19,054 nucleotides of DNA from Collinsella aerofaciens (lineage in GTDB: Bacteria; Actinomycetota; Coriobacteriia; Coriobacteriales; Coriobacteriaceae): positions 1 through 19,054 of the forward strand of contig NZ_JAQLFL010000022.1 in NCBI RefSeq assembly GCF_028206995.1. Direction: 5' to 3'. Positions 7,262 through 15,068 of this stretch are shown here, one piece after another (the stretch's first letter is position 1; the number at the start of each line of letters is the position of its first letter). The notes under the pieces were generated by a model. The model was not told the DNA's origin and made no database searches. It saw only the letters and a program-made list of their open reading frames with translations. A program made the translations under genes and the position numbers.

Positions 7262-9142
7262 CTAAATCGTGGGAAACGCGACAACGTCGGCGGGGCGTGC
7301 CAACGTCTCGGCAATACGGTCTTGCACCTCGAGCAGACAGTCGAGCAACAGCGGGTTAAAGGTGCCGCACTTACCGTCCAGGATCATCTGGATCGCCTCC
7401 TTGTGCGGAATAGCGTCCTTGTACACACGCACGCTCGTCAGAGCATCGTACACGTCGGCCACCGAGACCACCTGCGCGGCAATGGGAATATCGTCGCCCT
7501 TAAGGCCATCGGGATAGCCCTTGCCGTCCCAGCGCTCGTGGTGCCAACGCGCAATTTGGTACGCATATTCCATAAGCGCATTGCCGACGTGATGGCAACC
7601 CAGCTCAAGCAACATGTCGGCGCCGATCGTGGTATGCGTCTTCATAATCTCGAACTCCTCGGACGTAAGGCGTCCGGGTTTGTTGAGAATCGCATCGTCA
7701 ATCGCCATCTTGCCGATATCGTGCAGCGCCGAAGCCAGGGCAATCGTGGAGCGTTCCTCGTTGTCGAGGGAAATGGTGTCGCTACGCTGGACTAGACAGC
7801 CAAGCAGCAGCTCGGTCAGCTTTTCGATATTCGTAACGTGCCTGCCACTCTCGCCATTGCGAAGTTCCATGACACCGGCCATGATGTCAATGAGCATGCG
7901 ACTGTTCTTGACGCGCTCGTTGTACTGCTGGGACAGCAGGCTCGTCAGGCGGCGCTGCTTGGCGTATAGGCGGATGGTGTTGCTTACACGGCGGCGCACG
8001 ACACGGGAGTCAAACGGGCGGCTGATATAGTCCGAGGCGCCCAGCTCGTACGCGCGCAGAACCACATCGTCGGAATCTTCGCTCGAGATCATGATGACAG
8101 GCAGATTGTCAACAACCGATCGGCGCGACAGATCGGCCAGCACCTCAAAGCCGCTCACGCCCGGCATGACAATGTCCAGCAGCACGAGTGACAACTCATC
8201 GCCATAGCGGTCGACCATATCGAGCGCCGTACGACCGTTGTCGGCCTCGAGGATGCAATACTCGTCCTTGAGCATCTCGTTGAGAATGGCTCGGTTCATC
8301 TCGGAGTCATCGACGATAAGCACCAAAGGCTTTTCGCTTTGGAAGGCCTCGATGAAATCGCCATCGGTCACGACCGTACCGGCTTTTGCCTTAGTACGGC
8401 TCAGTAACTGGACAGCGCGGCCAACGCCCTCATCAACCGTCTCGCCATGAATGCGAACGCCACCAACACATGCCGTCAAGCTCACGTGCTCATGGCCCGG
8501 AATAAACGCGGAACGAACGGCATCGGATACCTGACGCAGGCGACGGGCGAAGTCATCGGAGGGAATATCGGGCATGACGGCCACAAACTTGTCGCAGCCA
8601 TAGCGCACAAGTTCGTCAGTCGAACGAATACCGCTGCGTATGGCTGTCGCCACGGCACCGAGCGCAAGGTCGCCGGCATGACGGCCACACGTATCGTTGA
8701 AGACCCTAAAATCGTCAAGGTCGATCACCGCAACGCCGGCCTTCATGCGGGCGCTACGGAGCTTTTCCTCGTAATATCGGCGATTGCGCACACTCGTCAG
8801 CACGTCGGTGTAGACAAGGTCCTCTTCTGCAGCCTCTTGTTCATCGATCGGACGCACCATCAGCAAGACACGAGGCTCACCCTCGACCTTTAGAGGGCGT
8901 AGGCGAGCGCGGTACTCAACACCATCGTTGAGCAGTTGCTCCGACACCTCATCGGAGTCTGCCAAAGCCTCAAGACTCAACTGACGCAGACAAGGGCAGC
9001 GATCGCCGGCGAGCAGGCAGTTAGGCTCGCTCTTAATCTGATCGGCCGACAGCAAACGCACCACGGGGTAGGTCTTCGCGACGCGGGCGACCTCAGCGGC
9101 AGCCTCCTCGTCGGTTAGATTGACCTCGTGATTATTGAGCAT
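7262..9142 (-). CDS. Response regulator with degenerate GGDEF, receiver and HD-GYP domains
   Basis: 626 residues. N-terminal region (1-105) unknown, with a Cys cluster C42, C50, C51. GGDEF-like domain about 110-262, but the signature reads YGCDKF (181-186) instead of GGDEF, so diguanylate cyclase activity is doubtful. Receiver domain about 272-390 with acidic pair D278-D279 and phospho-acceptor D323 (LLDIVMP); the usual lysine of the last loop is Arg375. HD-GYP domain about 415-610 with RH (434-435), HD (474-475), HH (534-535) and GYP (542-544), all intact, which predicts c-di-GMP hydrolysis. The order GGDEF-receiver-HD-GYP in one chain is uncommon. AAAGGG precedes the ATG. It probably receives phosphate from the HPt protein made from the next gene. 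Confidence 0.88.
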   Translation of the reverse strand: MLNNHEVNLTDEEAAAEVARVAKTYPVVRLLSADQIKSEPNCLLAGDRCPCLRQLSLEALADSDEVSEQLLNDGVEYRARLRPLKVEGEPRVLLMVRPIDEQEAAEEDLVYTDVLTSVRNRRYYEEKLRSARMKAGVAVIDLDDFRVFNDTCGRHAGDLALGAVATAIRSGIRSTDELVRYGCDKFVAVMPDIPSDDFARRLRQVSDAVRSAFIPGHEHVSLTACVGGVRIHGETVDEGVGRAVQLLSRTKAKAGTVVTDGDFIEAFQSEKPLVLIVDDSEMNRAILNEMLKDEYCILEADNGRTALDMVDRYGDELSLVLLDIVMPGVSGFEVLADLSRRSVVDNLPVIMISSEDSDDVVLRAYELGASDYISRPFDSRVVRRRVSNTIRLYAKQRRLTSLLSQQYNERVKNSRMLIDIMAGVMELRNGESGRHVTNIEKLTELLLGCLVQRSDTISLDNEERSTIALASALHDIGKMAIDDAILNKPGRLTSEEFEIMKTHTTIGADMLLELGCHHVGNALMEYAYQIARWHHERWDGKGYPDGLKGDDIPIAAQVVSVADVYDALTSVRVYKDAIPHKEAIQMILDGKCGTFNPLLLDCLLEVQDRIAETLARPADVVAFPTI

Positions 9143-9289
9143 ATGGGGCCCTTTCGATAGTTTCGCATGGTAGCGGTGGGTTCCAAATGCTACAAGGGTA
9201 ACACCTTGCCGATGCAGGTAAGCACATGAATGCTGTTACATTTTTATGACCTGGCAAACGGTGGTAATGGAACCGCGGGCGCGTGGTTA

Positions 9290-9322
9290 TTGGCGCATTC
9301 GTTAACAATGACGAAACGCCAA
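9290..9322 (-). terminator. Hairpin behind the alpha/beta hydrolase gene
   Basis: TTGGCG (9290-9295) pairs with CGCCAA (9317-9322), with a further inner stem of five pairs. It lies 32 nt past the hydrolase stop. There is no T-run, so this is only a candidate. The rest of 9143-9353 showed no clear promoter or RNA element. Confidence 0.3.
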
Positions 9323-9353
9323 CAGTCCCCCTCCCCGCAGGTCATCGAGCGTG

Positions 9354-10151
9354 CTAACGCTCCAAGACATCGTGAACGGCGTTTGCCGCCGTAACGGGGC
9401 GATCGCGCAAACCGTTATGCGCGCCCGGGATCGTCACAAGGGGGCAATCGAGATATTCGGCAGCCGCTCGCGTACCAGCCTCGCGGGGTGTACCGACCGA
9501 AAGCTCGCCCAAAAACACAGCCGACACCGCCTTTGATTCGCGGGCGCGCTCCCAGTCGGGAGCATATGTCATATTTGTTCCGTATTCATTGGCCATAAAG
9601 CAACGACCATTGCGCAGGGCATGCTTGGCTTCCGCTTCGGTCGTCCCAGGAGCCTCGGGGTCCAAGTCGCCGAGAGCTCCCAAGAAAAGCCGAAGCGCCC
9701 TTGAAACCTTTCCAGCCGCAATCATATCGAGCAAAATCGGAGCTGCGCCCATGCCGACGCCTTCGGCCGACACAGCCGGCTCATGCAGAATCGCACGGGC
9801 GACGAGATGGGGTTCGGTGCGAAGAAGCTCCAGCGCCACCAACGTACCGGCGCTGTGCGCAAGCACATTTGTCGGAGCGCCAACGTGTTCGATCACGGCC
9901 TGCAGGTCGGCGGCCTGAGCGGCAAGATCATAGCTGCCGTCTGCCGCTTCGCTGCTGCCGCCACAGCCGCGGCGGTCGTAGGCAATTACGCGGTAGTTGT
10001 GACTGAGCTCACATGCGATGCCGTCGAAAAATGTGCCGTCGACACAAGCGCCGTGCACGCACACCAAGGCAGGAGTATCAGGCGACACATCCGGGCCGGC
10101 ATATTCGCGACAGGCAATCGTGGTGCCCGCATTCTCGACCGTAAAATCCAT
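9354..10151 (-). CDS. Alpha/beta hydrolase
   Basis: 265 residues with the full alpha/beta hydrolase layout. The oxyanion-hole motif CVHGA lies at 31-35, the nucleophile elbow AHSAG puts the catalytic Ser at 100, and the catalytic His is probably H245 (PGAHNGL). The acid is likely an Asp or Glu near residue 220. The elbow has Ala in place of the first Gly of GxSxG, a tolerated variant. No signal peptide, so cytoplasmic. The ATG follows a GGGGG site. Substrate cannot be inferred: esterase, lactonase and C-C hydrolase members share this pattern. It is transcribed alone, divergent from the radical SAM gene. Confidence 0.85.
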   Translation of the reverse strand: MDFTVENAGTTIACREYAGPDVSPDTPALVCVHGACVDGTFFDGIACELSHNYRVIAYDRRGCGGSSEAADGSYDLAAQAADLQAVIEHVGAPTNVLAHSAGTLVALELLRTEPHLVARAILHEPAVSAEGVGMGAAPILLDMIAAGKVSRALRLFLGALGDLDPEAPGTTEAEAKHALRNGRCFMANEYGTNMTYAPDWERARESKAVSAVFLGELSVGTPREAGTRAAAEYLDCPLVTIPGAHNGLRDRPVTAANAVHDVLER

Positions 10152-10376
10152 GTTGTGCCCCCATCATCAACGCCCATCCAGCTGCGCGTCAGTACGGCTG
10201 GATAGACCCGCATTTCTTTACGCCTTGTTAACAGATTAACTTTACCCGACCCGAGGCTTTTCATGACACGGCATAATGAGCGACGTGAAAAAACGAAACT
10301 TGTAAAGCAAGAGCCTGCACCCTGCTTTGGAGCCGATGCTATGCTTAGGCACAATTGTCTTGAGGAGCATATGCCT

Positions 10377-11153
10377 ATGTCTACGTTTTTGAATGCCAGC
10401 CCCATCTTTGGGCCCGTTCGCAGCCGTCGCCTTGGTCTCTCGCTCGGCGTCAACATGATGCCGGCCAGCGGCAAAATCTGCACGTTCGACTGCATTTACT
10501 GCGAAAACGGCCTCAACGCCGAGCGCCCCTGTCACGAGCCGTACAACACAGCTGCCGTGGTACTCGACGCGCTCGAGGCAAAGCTGCGCGAGATGGCAAC
10601 CGAGGGCGAGCTCCCCGATGTGATCACCTTCGCAGGCAACGGCGAGCCCACCGCCGCACCGGAGTTTCCGCAGGCCATCGCCGGCGCTGTCGCGCTGCGC
10701 GACGAGCTTGCCCCAAACACCAAGATTGCCGTGCTTTCCAACGGCACGCGCGCCGACCGCCCCGAGGTGCACGACGCGCTCATGATGGTCGACGACAACA
10801 TTCTTAAGCTCGATACCGTCGACCCGGCATTTATCCAGCTGCTCGACCAGCCCGTTGGCCCCTACGACGTCGAGCACCAGATCGAGACGTTCGCAAGCTT
10901 TGACGGTCACGTTATTATCCAGACGATCTTTTTGAACGGCGAGTATCAGGGCAAGCTCATCGACAACACCGGCGAGGAGTACGTCGCCCCCTGGCTCGCG
11001 GCGCTTGAGCGCATTCGCCCACAAGAAGCGACCATCTACACGGTGGCGCGCGAGACACCAGTCGCCGGCCTTGCCAAAGCAGCGCCCGAGGTGCTCGACG
11101 CCATCGCCGCGCGCGTCCAAGCCCTCGGCATCCCCTGCCAGGTGAGCTACTAG
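10377..11153 (+). CDS. Radical SAM protein of the COG0731 (TYW1-like) type
   Basis: 258 residues. The N-terminal FGPVRSRRLGLSLGVN signature followed by C35-x3-C39-x2-C42 (CTFDCIYC) is characteristic of COG0731, bacterial relatives of the archaeal/eukaryotic wybutosine enzyme TYW1. A GNGEPT motif for SAM binding follows. The bacterial members have no established reaction; a role in tRNA or cofactor modification is possible but unproven. I chose ATG 10377 because GAGGAG sits 9 nt upstream; ATG 10371 is too close to that site, and the open frame back to 10263 carries unrelated sequence. It lacks a SPASM extension and is unlikely to belong to the RiPP cluster. Confidence 0.83.
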   Translation: MSTFLNASPIFGPVRSRRLGLSLGVNMMPASGKICTFDCIYCENGLNAERPCHEPYNTAAVVLDALEAKLREMATEGELPDVITFAGNGEPTAAPEFPQAIAGAVALRDELAPNTKIAVLSNGTRADRPEVHDALMMVDDNILKLDTVDPAFIQLLDQPVGPYDVEHQIETFASFDGHVIIQTIFLNGEYQGKLIDNTGEEYVAPWLAALERIRPQEATIYTVARETPVAGLAKAAPEVLDAIAARVQALGIPCQVSY

Positions 11154-11194
11154 CAAAACCACGCAGCAGCTAGTGCCCGCCATCCCGCCCCATC

Positions 11195-11261
11195 AGTTGC
11201 GGTGATATAGTTCCTATTTGTGCTGTTAAAACGCTTAAATAGGAACTATATCACCGCAACT
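11195..11261. repeat. 67-bp palindromic repeat, copy 1
   Basis: Perfect 25-bp arms (11195-11219 and 11237-11261) starting AGTTGCGGTGATATAGTTCC, with a 17-nt loop. Two further copies of the same length lie at 17556-17622 and 18780-18846. The arms are conserved while the centres differ. A short T-run follows on the plus strand, so it may also end the radical SAM transcript. Confidence 0.85.
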
Positions 11262-11282
11262 TTTATGGACGCGTGGGTGGGC

Positions 11283-11288
11283 TATACT
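11283..11288 (+). promoter_or_regulatory. Probable -10 box of the methionine aminopeptidase gene
   Basis: TATACT lies 25 nt upstream of the start codon, between the 67-bp repeat and the AAGGAAG ribosome-binding site. No good -35 box is seen at 17 nt, where the end of the repeat lies. Confidence 0.35.
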
Positions 11289-11313
11289 AGCTGCGAATGA
11301 AAGGAAGTTAGCC

Positions 11314-12201
11314 ATGTTTGACAACGGACCCGTGCCCGGCCGCAATGACGCTTGCTGGTGCGGCAGCGGCAAAAAATATAAGAAATGTCACAGCGCCTTC
11401 GACGAGCGCCTCGAGCGCCTGTGGGAGGAAGGCTGGGAGGTTCTGCCCCGTACGCTCTACAAGACACCCGTCGATATCGAGGGCATCAAGCGCTCGGCCG
11501 CTATCAACGTGGGCGTGCTCGACTACGTAGGCGAGCACATCGCCGCAGGCATGACCACCAATCAGATCGACCAGATGATCTACGACTACACCGTCGAGCA
11601 CGGTGGTACGCCGGCCGACCTCAACTACGAGGGCTACCCCAAGAGCGTGTGCACCTCGATCAACGACGTGGTCTGCCACGGTATCCCCTGCGATGCGGAT
11701 GTGCTGCACGAGGGCGACATCATCAATGTGGACTGTTCCACAATCCTAGACGGCTACTTTAGCGACTCGAGCCGCATGTTCTGCATCGGTGAGGTCTCTG
11801 CCGAGCGCCAGCGCCTGGTCGACGTCACCCGCGCCAGCGTGGAGGCGGGTCTGGCGGCCGTCAAGCCATGGCTGCCGCTGTCCGTTATGGCCGAGGCCGT
11901 GCAAAAGACGGTCGAGGACGCCGGCTTTAGCGTGGTGCGCGAGTACGGCGGACACGGCATCGGTAAGGAGTTCCACGAGGACCCGTTTGTGGGCTTTACC
12001 ACCGAGGCACCCGATGTGGACACCATCATGGCTCCGGGCATGGTCTTTACCATTGAGCCCATGGTCAACGCCGGAGCGCCCGACATCAAGATTAGCAAGG
12101 GTGACGGCTGGTGCGTGCGCACCAAGGACGGCAGCGACTCGGCCCAGTGCGAGGTACAGCTCGTGGTGACCGAGGACGGTTACGAGCTGCTCAGCTGGTA
12201 G
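11314..12201 (+). CDS. map: Methionine aminopeptidase type I with N-terminal SEC-C zinc motif
   Basis: 295 residues. Removes the initiator Met from new proteins in the cytoplasm. Residues 9-26 are a SEC-C type motif (GRNDACWCGSGKKYKKCH), a zinc-binding tail that may dock the enzyme on ribosome- or Sec-related partners. The catalytic domain (about 45-295) has all expected residues: substrate His122 and metal ligands D140, D151, H214, E248 and E280, matching H79, D97, D108, H171, E204 and E235 of the E. coli enzyme. The ATG follows AAGGAAG. It is transcribed alone and ends at a strong terminator. Confidence 0.95.
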   Translation: MFDNGPVPGRNDACWCGSGKKYKKCHSAFDERLERLWEEGWEVLPRTLYKTPVDIEGIKRSAAINVGVLDYVGEHIAAGMTTNQIDQMIYDYTVEHGGTPADLNYEGYPKSVCTSINDVVCHGIPCDADVLHEGDIINVDCSTILDGYFSDSSRMFCIGEVSAERQRLVDVTRASVEAGLAAVKPWLPLSVMAEAVQKTVEDAGFSVVREYGGHGIGKEFHEDPFVGFTTEAPDVDTIMAPGMVFTIEPMVNAGAPDIKISKGDGWCVRTKDGSDSAQCEVQLVVTEDGYELLSW

Positions 12202-12210
12202 CTGCGGATG

Positions 12211-12257
12211 CGCCGGATGCTGACGGGTACGCTCGTCTTGCATCCGGCGTTTTTATT
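12211..12257 (+). terminator. Intrinsic terminator of the methionine aminopeptidase gene
   Basis: Perfect 10-bp stem CGCCGGATGC (12211-12220) with GCATCCGGCG (12240-12249), 19-nt loop, followed directly by TTTTTATTT. It lies 9 nt past the stop codon. Confidence 0.85.
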
Positions 12258-12272
12258 TGAACGTTTTGCCTG

Positions 12273-12310
12273 ATAAAACCTGCCAAAATAAACCTGTCCC
12301 TTTTTGGCAG
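12273..12310. repeat. 38-bp intergenic repeat, copy 1
   Basis: 37 of 38 bases equal the unit at 13481-13518. ACCTGCCAAAA (12278-12288) pairs with TTTTGGCAGGT (12302-12312). On the minus strand the hairpin is followed by TTTTAT, so it can act as a terminator in that direction. It lies directly before the start of the dehydrogenase gene. Confidence 0.8.
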
Positions 12311-12331
12311 GTCGAGCGGAGAGGACTGCTT

Positions 12332-13267
12332 GTGAACATCCTGGTTTTGTTGCCCGTCAACGACCGCCATCGCGCAATTCTTGAGTCGAGCGCTCCGGGC
12401 GAGGACTTTATCTACACGAGCCCCGACGCCGCCACGCGCGAGCAGGTCGCCGATGCCGACGTGATCCTGGGCAACATCGACCCTGGCATGCTCACGGCAT
12501 GCGAGCATCTCCAGCTGTTGCAATTGCAGACCGCCGGCTATGACGACTACCTTGCCGCCGGCACCGTGCCAGCCGACGCTAAGCTTTCCTGCTCGGTGGG
12601 CGCCTACGGCCAGGCTGTGAGCGAGCACATGTTTGCCATGGTGCTGTCTATGATGAAGCGTCTGCCCGGCTATCACGATCTGCAGCGTGAGCATCGCTGG
12701 AAGGATTTGGGGCCGGTTACCTCGCTCAAAAACGCCAACGTGCTGGTGCTGGGCGCGGGCGATATCGGCGGCCACTTTGCCACGCTCTGCCGTGGCATGG
12801 GTGCGCACGTCCGCGGCATCAAGCGCCATCCGCTCGTCTACCCCATTGTGTTTGAGGACATGGACGGCATGGATGCCCTGTCTGAGCGCTTGGCGGAGGC
12901 AGACGTCGTCGCATCTTTTATGCCGAGCACACCCGAGACCCGCGGCCTGGCGAACGCCGAGTTCTTCGCCGCGATGAAACCGGGCGCCTTCTTTGCCAAC
13001 GGCGGCCGCGGCGACCTTGTGGTCGCCGACGACTTGGTTGCCGCCTTGGAGTCGGGACATCTCGCCGGCGCCGCGGTCGACGTCACCGACCCCGAACCGT
13101 TGCCTGAGACAAGCCCACTGTGGGATGCGCCTAATATGCTCATCACGCCACACGTCTCCGGCTGGTTCCACCTGGCAGCCACGCTCAACAATGTGGTCGA
13201 CATTGCCGCGGAGAATCTGCGTCACCTGCAAGCCGGCGAGACCCTGCGCTGTTGGATTGAACATTAG
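12332..13267 (+). CDS. D-2-hydroxyacid dehydrogenase, NAD-dependent
   Basis: 311 residues. Reduces a 2-keto acid to the D-hydroxy acid, or the reverse, using NAD(P)H. The nucleotide-binding motif GAGDIG is at 141-146. Catalytic residues are R226 (GGRGD), E255 (DPEPLP) and H274 (TPHVSG), all present. The substrate (lactate, glycerate, phosphoglycerate or other) cannot be told. GTG 12332 is the chosen start: GGAGAGGA lies just upstream and the protein then begins MNILVLLP, the usual first strand. The longer open frame from ATG 12257 only translates the 38-bp repeat. Transcribed alone. Confidence 0.87.
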   Translation: MNILVLLPVNDRHRAILESSAPGEDFIYTSPDAATREQVADADVILGNIDPGMLTACEHLQLLQLQTAGYDDYLAAGTVPADAKLSCSVGAYGQAVSEHMFAMVLSMMKRLPGYHDLQREHRWKDLGPVTSLKNANVLVLGAGDIGGHFATLCRGMGAHVRGIKRHPLVYPIVFEDMDGMDALSERLAEADVVASFMPSTPETRGLANAEFFAAMKPGAFFANGGRGDLVVADDLVAALESGHLAGAAVDVTDPEPLPETSPLWDAPNMLITPHVSGWFHLAATLNNVVDIAAENLRHLQAGETLRCWIEH

Positions 13268-13270
13268 GGT

Positions 13271-13294
13271 TCCGCCGTTCTAACGAACGGCGGA
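13271..13294 (+). terminator. First hairpin after the dehydrogenase gene
   Basis: Perfect 10-bp arms TCCGCCGTTC and GAACGGCGGA with a TAAC loop, 4 nt past the stop. No T-run follows, so it may protect the 3' end rather than terminate. Confidence 0.4.
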
Positions 13295-13337
13295 CCGGTC
13301 GACGCTGCGCGCCGCCCAGAGCGACAATTTGTCATTC

Positions 13338-13379
13338 AAAAGGCGAGGCATGACCAGAAGGTCTATGCCTTGCCTTTTT
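13338..13379 (+). terminator. Intrinsic terminator after the dehydrogenase gene
   Basis: AAAAGGCGAGGCAT pairs with ATGCCTTGCCTTTT (one G-T pair) around an inner GACC/GGTC stem, ending in TTTTT. The A-run on the other side makes it able to work on both strands, stopping the convergent aminopeptidase transcript too. Confidence 0.75.
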
Positions 13380-13480
13380 CATGCCAACTTGTTCGCTCTG
13401 GACATCGCTCGCTGACGTTTGCTCAACCTGCGGTGTTATAACAATTCTGTCCAGCTGTTGGCATTGCGGCATTTGCCCAA

Positions 13481-13518
13481 ATAAAACCTGCCAAAGTAAA
13501 CCTGTCCCTTTTTGGCAG
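13481..13518. repeat. 38-bp intergenic repeat, copy 2
   Basis: One base differs from the copy at 12273-12310. It lies 3 bp past the minus-strand stop of the aminopeptidase gene; read on the minus strand it is a hairpin followed by GTTTTATTTG, so it probably serves as that gene's terminator. Confidence 0.8.
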
Positions 13519-13521
13519 ATT

Positions 13522-14907
13522 TTAGAGTTCCACACTTTCGGCGCCGTTGATGGTTAGGTTGCGCTCGTAGAAGGCGGTGAGAGCGCGGATGGCGTACATC
13601 ACGTCGCGCACGCCGCCGGTCTCGTAGCTCGAGTGCATGGCAAGCTGCGGCAGGCCCACGTCAACGGCATGCATGCTCGCCTGCATGTTCGACAGGTTGC
13701 CCAGGGTCGAACCGCCCGCCATATCGCTCTTGTTGGCGAAGGCCTGCGTGGGCACGTCGGCGTCATCGCAGATGGCTTGGAACACCGCGCGGCTAAAGGC
13801 ATCGGTGCAGTAGTGCTGGTTGGCGGCTTCCTTGATGACAATACCGCCGTTGAGTACGACCTGGTTGCGAACATCGCACTTCTCGGCGTGGTTGGGGTGC
13901 ACGGCATGCGCGTTGTCGCAGCTCACGAGCATCGAGGCGGCAAGGGCGCGATGGTACGACTCGTCGTCAAAGCCCAGTGATCCGTTAATGCGGCGCAGCG
14001 CGTCGGCCAAGAACGTCGACATGGCTCCTTGCTTGGTCTCGGAGCCAACCTCCTCGTTATCGAAGCAGCAGAAGACCGAAACGTCGCGCGCGTTCTCGGC
14101 ACCCAAAAATGCCTGCAGCGAGGTGTAGGCGCAGGCCAGGTCGTCGAGCTTGGGCGTCGAGATAAACTCGTCGGCCCAGCCCCAAATGCGCGCATCCTGA
14201 CGATTGACCAGGAACAGATCGCGGCCCAAAATTTGCTCGGGCTCAACGTCCAGCTCATCGGCAATCAGAGCGTCAAAATCTCCCTGCTTGAGTTCACCGG
14301 CGCTGATGAGCGGGCACAGGTCAACGGCTCGGTTGGGAGCAAAGCTCTCGTTAACGCCACGGTTCATATGGATGGCAAGGCTCGGAATAATGGCAACCTC
14401 GCGCTCGGTGGCAAGCAGGCGGCTCTCAATACGGTCGCCCTCGCGCACCAGCACGCGGCCCGCGAGCGCCAGTGGACGATCGAACCAGGTGTAGTCGATC
14501 ATGCCGCCGTAGGCCTCGGTGTTCAGACGCAGCGTCTCGCCTGCGCCGTCGAGCTCGGGCACAGCCTTGACCTTAAACGTCGGCGAATCGCTGTGCGACG
14601 CCGTGAGCTGAAAATGATAGTCGCCGGCAACGCCGTCCTCGCCCCACGTAGCAGCCAGGTCCTCGCCCACCTTAAAGGCAACGACGCTCGAGGTGTTGCG
14701 CTGCGTGTAATAACGCCCGCCCGGCTCGATGTCCCATGCCGCGTTCTCGGGCAGGTAGGTAAAGCCCGCCTCGTCGAGCTCGGCCATAATGGTCGCCGCC
14801 GTATGAAACATGCTGGGGCATGCCTCGATAAAGTCGATAAGGTCGTTGGCGGCCTCGATATCGTCGGCCGTCACGTGCGCGCGCTCGGGCGTTTCCTGAT
14901 CCGTCAT
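13522..14907 (-). CDS. M18 family aminopeptidase
   Basis: 461 residues, the normal length of M18 aspartyl aminopeptidases. Two-zinc peptidase that trims N-terminal residues, often acidic, from peptides in the cytoplasm; family members form large tetrahedral dodecamers. Visible active-site elements: H105 and D107 (SHSDSPT), D255 or D256 (KLDD), E285-E286 (DNEEVGS), D331 (CDNAHAVHP) and H425 (HSSYETGG). ATG 14907 was chosen: AAAGGGGAG precedes it and the family's N-terminus begins there; the open frame back to 15018 has no site. It is divergent from the Ntn hydrolase gene. Its 3' end abuts the second copy of the 38-bp repeat. Confidence 0.92.
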   Translation of the reverse strand: MTDQETPERAHVTADDIEAANDLIDFIEACPSMFHTAATIMAELDEAGFTYLPENAAWDIEPGGRYYTQRNTSSVVAFKVGEDLAATWGEDGVAGDYHFQLTASHSDSPTFKVKAVPELDGAGETLRLNTEAYGGMIDYTWFDRPLALAGRVLVREGDRIESRLLATEREVAIIPSLAIHMNRGVNESFAPNRAVDLCPLISAGELKQGDFDALIADELDVEPEQILGRDLFLVNRQDARIWGWADEFISTPKLDDLACAYTSLQAFLGAENARDVSVFCCFDNEEVGSETKQGAMSTFLADALRRINGSLGFDDESYHRALAASMLVSCDNAHAVHPNHAEKCDVRNQVVLNGGIVIKEAANQHYCTDAFSRAVFQAICDDADVPTQAFANKSDMAGGSTLGNLSNMQASMHAVDVGLPQLAMHSSYETGGVRDVMYAIRALTAFYERNLTINGAESVEL

Positions 14908-15068
14908 GCTCTCCCCTTTCGCTGGGTTGATGGTCCCCTCCAGCATACCCCGCCACGCCAGCGCCGCACTCTTCATTCCGTGCTTAATTCCGCGCCGCTC
15001 ACCAACTTGAGCCATCATGCCCGCGTTCCTTTTGCGACAATTGCGCTAACAGGACGAGAGGAGTCGTC

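Noticed and set aside
10242..11183. Long minus-strand open frame opposite the COG0731 radical SAM gene
   Set aside because: The plus-strand frame has clear radical SAM motifs and a ribosome-binding site; the opposite frame is a shadow caused by high GC.
12191..13264. Long minus-strand open frame opposite the dehydrogenase
   Set aside because: Low-complexity His/Arg/Ala-rich translation without family features; the plus strand encodes an intact dehydrogenase.
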